Of a stretch of 64,000 bases of DNA, positions 57,035 to 64,000 are shown piece after piece. The DNA is taken from contig NC_051072.1 in the NCBI RefSeq assembly GCF_004664715.2, forward strand, positions 28,819,997-28,883,996. The letters run 5' to 3'. The notes beneath the pieces are model-generated. The model was not told where the DNA came from. It did no database searches and saw only the letters and a list, made by a program, of their open reading frames with translations. Positions within the stretch are counted from its first letter, which is position 1. Every line of letters begins with the position of its first letter. The position numbers were made by a program, and so were the translations under genes. The stretch is from Peromyscus leucopus. Lineage: Eukaryota > Chordata > Mammalia > Rodentia > Cricetidae.

Positions 57035-57506
57035 CAACTTGAAGGCTGAGTCTGTATCTCATTTATCAGTACATTATTTTAAAGGCATTCCAATACACAT
57101 CAAGTCAGAGGTCCATCCACAGTAAGAACAGGAGTCCATCTTTATTTCAAACAGTCTTCTGAGTCATTTCTGACTTGGAGGTTAACTTCTCATCAGATAT
57201 GCCTGGAGCTCCTGAGAGCTTGTTCTACAAAAGCCCCCCTCAGCTGCTTTCTCGTTGTTAATGGACTTGCATGGTCAGTTCACCTCTACATTCTTCCCAT
57301 GAATCTTTTTAGGCCACTTATATGTGATAAAACAATTAAAGTGGAGCAACATTATATCCCTTAAATCCATGGATCCTTTAAATCAGCCAAGAAGAGCCTG
57401 AAAAACTTCTGTTATGTGAAGAGATAAGCGTTGATTCTATGAACAACTCTGAATCATGATCTCCCACTTTTCCTGTGAAATTCCTCTCATAGCAAAAGTG
57501 ACTTGT

Positions 57507-57555
<49 letters not shown>

Positions 57556-58205
57556 CGAGTGAAGGCTCTGTATGAGTCTGATCCTCAACATTAGAAATCT
57601 TTTGTTTTTACTTTTCTATATGAAATAAATAGCACATAAAATACAATTTAATATTTTCTCTCTCTTTCATAATGGATCACTCGAAATAACCATCTTGAGA
57701 CACTAGATGATCTTTTGGGTCCCTGTGGATGAATGTGTAGACTCTAATTTTACTTAATTTCAAATATCTCTGTTGCCAGGATTCACAGCCAGTCTTTGCT
57801 GACATTTTTTTTTTCTGTCCTGTGATTCTGGGGCACATCCTACAACATGCTTCCTTAAATCTGTCTTTTCATGTCTGTCCATTCCCTGTCCCCGATTGTT
57901 ACTCTCCCTCCTATAGCCAGGGAAAACATCCTTGAAATGCATAGCCCATTGCCATGCCTTCCCAGGAATCAGCAGCTGCCCAGCTCTAAGCTATAGCTGT
58001 CTGCCACTAACAGTTTCTAAGCGGCAACTTTGATAAAGAAAGCTCATGGGGAAGAGCTGTAGTTTTACCATGTGTGTTTTAGAACATCAAGGGCTTAATC
58101 CCCTAGGAAACTTTATTCAGGCTGCGTTAGACCCAAACTGTCAGTTTCATTTTGTTTCCAATCTGCCCATCTGCTGACTACATACCTAAATACCTATTTG
58201 CTGCC
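57035..58205. other. Unique sequence with a (CA)n array
   Basis: Pure (AC)n at 57508-57552. No gene recognised. Confidence 0.5.
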
Positions 58206-58211
58206 ACCTAG

Positions 58212-58717
58212 TGTTATTGGTTGTTTTTGCTCTTTTGGAGACCTGCCACCCAGCTCCCAAATAAGTCACACACAGAGGCTTATTCTTAATTATAAATGCC
58301 CGGCCTTAGCCTGGGTTGTTACTAGCCAGCTTTTCTTAACTTTAAATTATCCCATCTACCTTTTGCCTCTGTGATCTAACTTCTGTATGTCTTACTTTCA
58401 CTCTTACTCCGTGGCTGGGTGACTGGCCCCTAGCATCCTCCTCTCCTTGTTCTCTTGTTCTTTCTTCCTCTTCTCTCAGATTTATCCTCCTACACTTTTT
58501 CTCTCTGCCTGCCAGTCCCGCCTGTCCTTTCTCCTGCCTTGCTATTGGCTGTTCAGCTCTTTTTTAGACCATCAGGTGTTTTAGACAGGCACAGTAAAAC
58601 AGCTTCACAGAGTTAAACAAATGCAACATAAAAGAGTGCAACACATCTTTGCATCATTAAACAAATATTCCACAGCATAAACAAATGTAACACACCTTAA
58701 AATAATATTCTACAACA
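58212..58717 (-). mobile_element. ERVK-type solo LTR, minus
   Basis: Starts tgttattggttgtttttgct and ends ttctacaaca. A perfect 6-bp duplication, acctag, lies at 58206-58211 and 58718-58723. Same family as the LTR at 63543-64000 (inverse order: ttaactctgtgaagctgttt, aaaacacctgatggtctaaa). No internal genes. Confidence 0.88.
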
Positions 58718-58723
58718 ACCTAG

Positions 58724-59689
58724 TGTATTGAAATATGTTGGTTACATGTGGGATTTGAACTCATTGGATACTGGACTATTACTGCTCAGAATGGTTGTTT
58801 GGGTTTCTCATAAGTTTTCAATTTATTACTGTGATCCTAAACATCATCATAACTTTCTGTCATACAGACTAGGGCTCAGAAACAAGCCAAGTCCTATCTA
58901 TAAGTGGTACCCTTGGACACTAGGCTTTGCAACTCTTTGATACATAGTAAGTATAGAGAAGCAACATTCAAGATGTCATCTCAAACCAGAAACCATACTT
59001 TTCACTTCATGACCTTTGGTTATAGTTAGAAGTGAGCAAAGATCATGACTTGGAAAAGGAAGAACCAAATACAGGCATAGTTTTCTTCCATCTGTTCTTG
59101 AGTATTGTCAGTGGACTGTTGTCCACAAGCTTATAAAAACACTCATAAATATGAATCCAGTCTCTTATAATGGAAATATAGAAGTAGACCATAGTAAATA
59201 ACCAATGTATAAGCTTTGCTCTTATTTTTTGTCTCCCTGCTTTCTCATCAGAACCTTTCCATGATGTTGTCTAAGGATACTATAGCTTAGAATGATGCTT
59301 CCCTTTATTTGAATATTTTAACGTATTTCCAGTATATGTTAAAATGTTTCATTTTGGGGTTGCCTTTTTGAGCCTTATTTTCCTAGTCAGTCAGAAGGTT
59401 TCTTATGGCTGGGACCATTTTCAGTCTCTCATTTCTGTGAGGAAATCTGGCACATCCTTGAAGGCAATACATATGTTTCTCATAATGAAGTTGTTTTTTC
59501 CATTGTTTCACATAGAGAAGAGTTAAATGTAAGACCTTTTCAGATCAAGAGCAGGACACAATTTCTAGGCTCTGTTCTCTACAGCTATCTAGCCACTCAT
59601 GGATGCTGATAAGTCTTTGAACTTAATGCCAAAAAAAAAAAAAAAAACCTACAACACAGCCTACCATATGGGGAGAAGAGCTTTGAAGT
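58724..59689. other. Unique sequence, nothing recognised
   Basis: A17 run near 59630-59647 without an element body. Confidence 0.45.
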
Positions 59690-59880
59690 GAGAAAATTGT
59701 GGTTTCGCATCCTAGCTTTACTATTTACTACATCTGTGTTTTGCCTAGAAATTATCTGGTCCCTCAGAAGCAACTTCTTAGTTATAAATGGGGATCATAA
59801 CACTAACACACAGCATTCCACACACACAAGAAGCATGCAGATGAAATGGCAAGGCACATGCTAGGAATGTGACACATAGG
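59690..59880 (+). mobile_element. MIR SINE, worn
   Basis: ttcgcatcctagctttacta tttacta, then cagaagcaacttcttagtta, taaatggggatcataacact and ggcaaggcacatgctaggaa follow MIR order. Confidence 0.55.
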
Positions 59881-59954
59881 AGGAACTAATACCTTTTAAA
59901 AGATTTTTATGCATCGCTTCAGTAAATGTTTTTGCTTATATACAAAAAAAAAAA

Positions 59955-60200
59955 AGGCTGAGGAGATGGCTCAGCTGGTAAAGCTCTTGTCATGTAAGCC
60001 TGAGAACCTGACTTCAGATTCCCAGGACCCGTGGTGCAGCAGCATGCATCTGTTATACTCCAGAAGCTCGTGGGTCATCTCTCCTGACGTAGGCAGTGAG
60101 GAGCAACAACAAAGAAAATTGTCTCAAATAAGGCAAAAGGTGAGAAGCAACACCCAAGCTTGTCCTCTGATTTCCACACACGTGCCATAGAATGTATGTA
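59955..60200 (+). mobile_element. B3-like SINE
   Basis: ggctgaggagatggctcagc tggtaaag head, gagaacctgacttcagattc, then caaggtgag-type text near 60135 and cttgtcctctgatttccaca cac; followed by a CA array at 60234-60271, the usual tail of this family. Confidence 0.7.
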
Positions 60201-60225
60201 CCTACACTCACACATAAACATGCAC

Positions 60226-60233
<8 letters not shown>

Positions 60234-60271
<38 letters not shown>
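60234..60271. repeat. (CA)n microsatellite
   Basis: Pure CA array extending from the B3-like SINE tail. Confidence 0.95.
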
Positions 60272-60277
<6 letters not shown>

Positions 60278-60279
60278 AC

Positions 60280-61504
60280 CATACACATAGAGAACATTTT
60301 TCAATTACTCAAGTTAAACATAGCACTATTGTAATTATATGACACATTTCCATTCAGAAGCTATTCTCATGAGATGTGATTTTTTTTTCCCCAAGACAGA
60401 AATTCTGGGCATGTGGAGACATTTGGTAGTCACGCAGAGAGAGAATGGAGTGCTCCTAGCATCTAGTAGGCAGAGAGTAGAAATGATGTTAAATATCCCA
60501 AATGCACAGGAAGGCACTGAGAACAAAGATTACTTAGTCTAAAATGCCAGACGTGCAGAGATGTAAAAATTCTGTTAGATCCTAGGCAATTTGACCCAAA
60601 TTTGTTTAGCATCCTGACTAGACACATGAATAGAAAATGAGCTTCCATTGTGGTTAGCTGTGAAGAGCTCTGCCTTGTCTAGGACTCAGATTCTAATTAT
60701 GAGGCATTTTTTGGCTAAGATGTTTCAAATTTTTCTTTGAAGGTCAATTCCCAGAGGCATCAGGATCTACTAATGCACTAGAAATGGTGTTTGCTCTCCT
60801 TGGTACCAGCAGTAGTTGTTTGTTGAAGACTAGCCACATGTCAAGTACTCAGTGTAAATTAACACACTTCTCAGTGACTATAAATAATGGGTATAATTCT
60901 GCTAGCAAGTCGTACAGTTGGGACTCAAGTTCAAACCCCACTGGCTTGCAGGCTTGTGGTCTTTCCAGGATTGTATCAGTGATGTGCTCTATGGGCAGTT
61001 GTAACTTTGCGGCAAAGCCACCATGGCTCTTCCCTTTGGACTGACACAGAGCAGGAGCCTGGGAGTTGCCCTTTCTCCCAGGATCTGCATCCGAGAATCT
61101 AACACTGAGTTCCATGACTACCACAGCTTAGGCAGCTGAACTCCCAACACCACATGGAATAGAAACTACAATGTGAGAACCCCAGAAGACAGCTGTGAGC
61201 TTGCATTTCTGCTCCACATAAATGGAAGTTAAGACCTGATTGATCTTCTTGATAGTCACCGGACCAGTCATGGCCAGCAGAGAGGCATGCTGTCATGCAT
61301 GCTGTCACCCTCTGAAGGCCACAGAGCCAGTTTTGCATCCTCGTTACATGGAGTTTGCCTCCCCTGCTTCCCAGGATTCAGTGTACGCTGCTTCACCTTG
61401 CTAATCCAACCATATATGGCTTGTTTTTGCCAAAACTCAGTGTTTGAGAGAGCTTTCAGTATAAACACTTGAGAAATTCACTGTTGTACCAGTGTAATAT
61501 AGAA
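60280..61504. other. Unique sequence with a possible MIR scrap
   Basis: About 60820-60945 (gccacatgtcaagtactcag...gttgggactcaagttcaaac) may be MIR. Overlapping 60-90 codon frames on both strands have no recognisable domains. Confidence 0.4.
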
Positions 61505-61680
61505 GTTCATTGTTCTATTCAGTGATCCGCAACTCATCACAATCACCTGGGGCACTTCAACAATACCAATGCTCAGACATCACCCCAATCTAATTAAATT
61601 AGTCCTCCAAAAGGTTTGTGTTTAATACTCCAAGTGATTATAATATGCTGCCAGAATTGAGACCCACTAGTTCAGTTTGA
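61505..61680. mobile_element. MER5-like hAT DNA-transposon relic
   Basis: tgatccgcaactcatcacaa, tcacctggggcacttcaaca, ctccaagtgattataatatg and attgagacccactag have the layout of MER5-type elements. Worn; orientation not assigned. Confidence 0.45.
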
Positions 61681-61719
61681 AAGAGCTGGCAGGCATGTGC
61701 TTGATCCATGAGTCTCAAT

Positions 61720-61743
61720 CTTTTTTTTTTCTTTTTACTTTGG

Positions 61744-61783
<40 letters not shown>

Positions 61784-62910
61784 TTATATTTACATTTCTC
61801 CCTTCCCGTTCCTCCTTCAAAACCCTCTCATGTACCCCTCCCCACTCTCCTCCAAAGTCATGGCCTCTTTATTCATTTCATTCTTGTTGAATGCATATAT
61901 ATGTGTACTCAATATATAGTATATTTATAGTATATTATATATATTATATTTAGGGCTATATCTTTATATTACTATATTAATTAATATTTATTGTATAATT
62001 AATATGTTTATCTGGTTATATGAATTAGTATGCCAGATACTAATTATATATTACGGAGATATATATATATATATGTATATATATATTCCTAAATATAACC
62101 TGTTCAGTCTGTATAATGTCAGTTGTATGTGTGTTTTCAGGGCTGACCATTTGTCACTGGATAATTAGTTGGTGTGCTCTTACCTGAGGAAGACCACTCT
62201 CCTGCTCTCAGCTTTCGTCTGTTGCCTGCCGTTCTCTGTGTAGTGTTGAGGCCTCATGGGTTTTTCCCCACCCACTGTGACATGTCCATTGTTTAACTCA
62301 TGTTTGAGCAGTCAGTCATAATAGAAAGACTTTATGAGTATATCTTCTGAAATTACTAGGAGACACACTCTCACAGCAAACACCCCATCCTCTGGCTCTT
62401 ACCATCTTTCTGTCCCCTCCTCTACAACATCCACTGAGCTTTGGGTTTGGAGGTGTTTTGTAGATGTGTTTATTGGGACTGGGATCCACAACTGCATTTT
62501 GATTGGTTGTGGATTTCTAAAGTGGTCTTGATCTGTTGCAACTAGTAGCTTCCTTGATGAGGAGTAAAGACTATACTTATCTGTGGATATAAGGATAAAT
62601 GCTTATAGATTGTTGCTAGGGATTATTCTGGTTGAGTAAAGAAGTGGTTGTAGTTTTTTTTAGTAACAATGACTTCACTAGCACTAAACATTCCAGTACC
62701 AGGCATGGTTTCCCTCTTGTTGAGCGGGTTTTAAGCCAATAGAGAGCTCTTGGTTAAAGGTGCCACTACTGCACCTTTAGGGGTATTGTTCCATGCTGAT
62801 CATTGATGTCGTTCATGAATGTCACAGCTCAGTAGGACTGTTGGTTGCCTCCATCCTTTCGGGGTTTGCATGGTACCCTTTGCTACTCTGAAAGCTAGTC
62901 CCATGGGTTT
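61720..62910 (-). mobile_element. L1 fragment, minus, about 1.2 kb
   Basis: From the left: T10 run with ctttttactttggttg, a (GT)n array at 61745-61782, gattatatttacatttctcc, tcatgtacccctccccactc, then after an AT-rich patch ttcagggctgaccatttgtc, ggtgtgctcttacctgagga, gactgggatccacaactgca, ccagtaccaggcatggtttc and caggcatggtttccctcttg. This is the inverse of an older rodent L1 3' UTR. It ends near 62910. Confidence 0.75.
61890..62095. repeat. AT-rich palindrome-prone tract in the L1
   Basis: Extended tatatatta-type alternation (tatagtatattatatatatt, attaattaatatttattgta, gatatatatatatatatgta) that can extrude as hairpins. Lies inside the minus-strand L1. Confidence 0.8.
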
Positions 62911-63542
62911 CAATCTTAATGTACATAGACAGATAGCCAAAGAGCATGCTAGAATGCTGGTCCTAATCTAGTAGGTACAGAAGTGAACAAAATTAACTAG
63001 CATGCCACTTACTAGTGATGTTTGGTTAGTAAAGGTCATCTGCTTGTTCTTCATCTTAGGAACTAGATAAAGCCATTCACTCCACCCTTCCTCTTCTTTG
63101 AAACCTTCTTCTATTCTCCAATACATCAACCTTCAGTTCTTAGTAACCATTTCTTCCTCTGATTTTCTAAAGTTATCATTGCCTTTAACTACCTTTATTA
63201 TTAGCTACTTCTGCACACAGACATACATCATTTTATCTACATGCTTATGGCTCTTCAAAAGCAGAGTTTCAATACAATGTTATTTTTGTGATTCTTATTG
63301 CAACTTAAGAGTGCCTTGCACACAACCAGGCTGCATACATGCTTCTGAATTAACTGAAACATTGAATGTCTGACATGAATTGCCCCAAAATATTCAATGG
63401 ACTTGAAAATACAAAACATTTTTTTTCTTTGTTGAACAAAAACCAAAATTTAGATAAGGGAGGGAGTAAAAGAGATTGAAACTTTAGATAGGTAGGTGTT
63501 TATTCCATTATGTGTGCATATTTAAATTTTAGAAAAGTGTTC
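62911..63542. other. Unique sequence, nothing recognised
   Basis: Open frame of 91 codons at 63098-63373 without a recognisable domain. Confidence 0.4.
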
Positions 63543-64000
63543 TGTTGGGAAATATTATTTTTAGGTGTGTTACTTTTGTTTATGTTGCATTTGTTTAACT
63601 CTGTGAAGCTGTGTTACTGTGCTTGTGTAGAACACCTGATGGTCTAATAAAAAACTAAACTGCCAAAAGCAAGGCAAGAGAAAGGATAGGCAGGGCTGTC
63701 AGGCAGAGAGAATATATAGAAGAAGAAATCTAAGAGGAAAAAAGAAGTAGCCAGAGAAGGAGGAGGACTCCAGGGGCCAACCACCCAGGTACACAGCAAG
63801 CCACAGAGTAAGAGTAAGATTTATAAAAGAAAAGGAAAAGGCCCAGAGGCAAAAGGTAGATGGGGATAATATAAGTAAGACTGGCAAGAAACAAGTCAAG
63901 CTAAGGTCAGGCATTTATAATTAAGAATAAGCCTCCATGTGTGATTTATTTGGGAGCTAGGTAGTGGGGCCCCCCAAAAGAGCTAAAACAAACAACAACA
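63543..64000 (+). mobile_element. ERVK-type LTR, plus, ending at the window edge
   Basis: Starts tgttgggaaatattattttt and ends gctaaaacaaacaacaaca at the last base, which matches the end of the family as seen inverted at 58212. Contains ctaataaaaaactaaactgc, which may serve as a poly(A) or TATA-like signal. Whether it is a solo LTR or the 5' LTR of a provirus cannot be told. Relative to 58212-58717 it lacks about 49 bp between two tttatg repeats. Confidence 0.82.

Overview
The window is vertebrate nuclear DNA from a rodent, almost certainly a cricetid (hamster, vole or deer-mouse group). The B1 SINEs carry the cricetid form of the element: a head reading gggcggtggtggcgc and a right part reading ccaggaaaggcgcaaagct. 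These sit beside B2, B3/B4-like and ID SINEs, rodent L1 3' ends, MT/ORR1-like MaLR LTRs and several ERVK-type LTRs. Nothing bacterial, phage-like or plasmid-like is present. There is no CpG island, and I recognise no complete protein-coding or structural RNA gene. The window is intergenic or lies inside a large intron. Nearly all long open frames are chance readings or come from repeats.

Layout. 1-3.7 kb: a broken ERVL-class endogenous retrovirus on the minus strand (LTR at 460-951, dUTPase/integrase remnants at 1350-2345) interrupted by an L1 tail with an 11-bp target-site duplication (TSD). 3.7-12.9 kb: mostly unique AT-rich DNA with one B1, a B4-like SINE that has grown long GT and GA arrays, and old repeat scraps. 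12.9-18.3 kb: a repeat hub. A MaLR LTR is invaded by a solo LTR, which is invaded by a B1. Then come an MT-type LTR, an ID element, and a B1 split by a 1.59-kb LTR-like element. 18-33 kb: mostly unique, with MIR, B2 and L1 copies and a 58-bp minisatellite. 33.4 kb: a 66-nt candidate coding exon with strong splice signals. 34.6-44.7 kb: B1s, L1 tails and two copies of one LTR family in opposite orientation. 45-64 kb: scattered SINEs, MIRs and microsatellites, a 1.2-kb minus-strand L1 fragment, and three more ERVK-type LTRs, the last ending at the final base of the window.

The best-supported results are insertion histories read directly from target-site duplications. I find no convincing new biological system. 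The items most worth checking are the candidate exon at 33398-33463, the 1.59-kb LTR-like element at 15156-16746, the paired 12-bp TTAATTAA motif near 23.8 kb, and the question of whether the terminal LTR leads into an intact provirus outside the window. Repeat family names come from recognition by eye, not from a database search.
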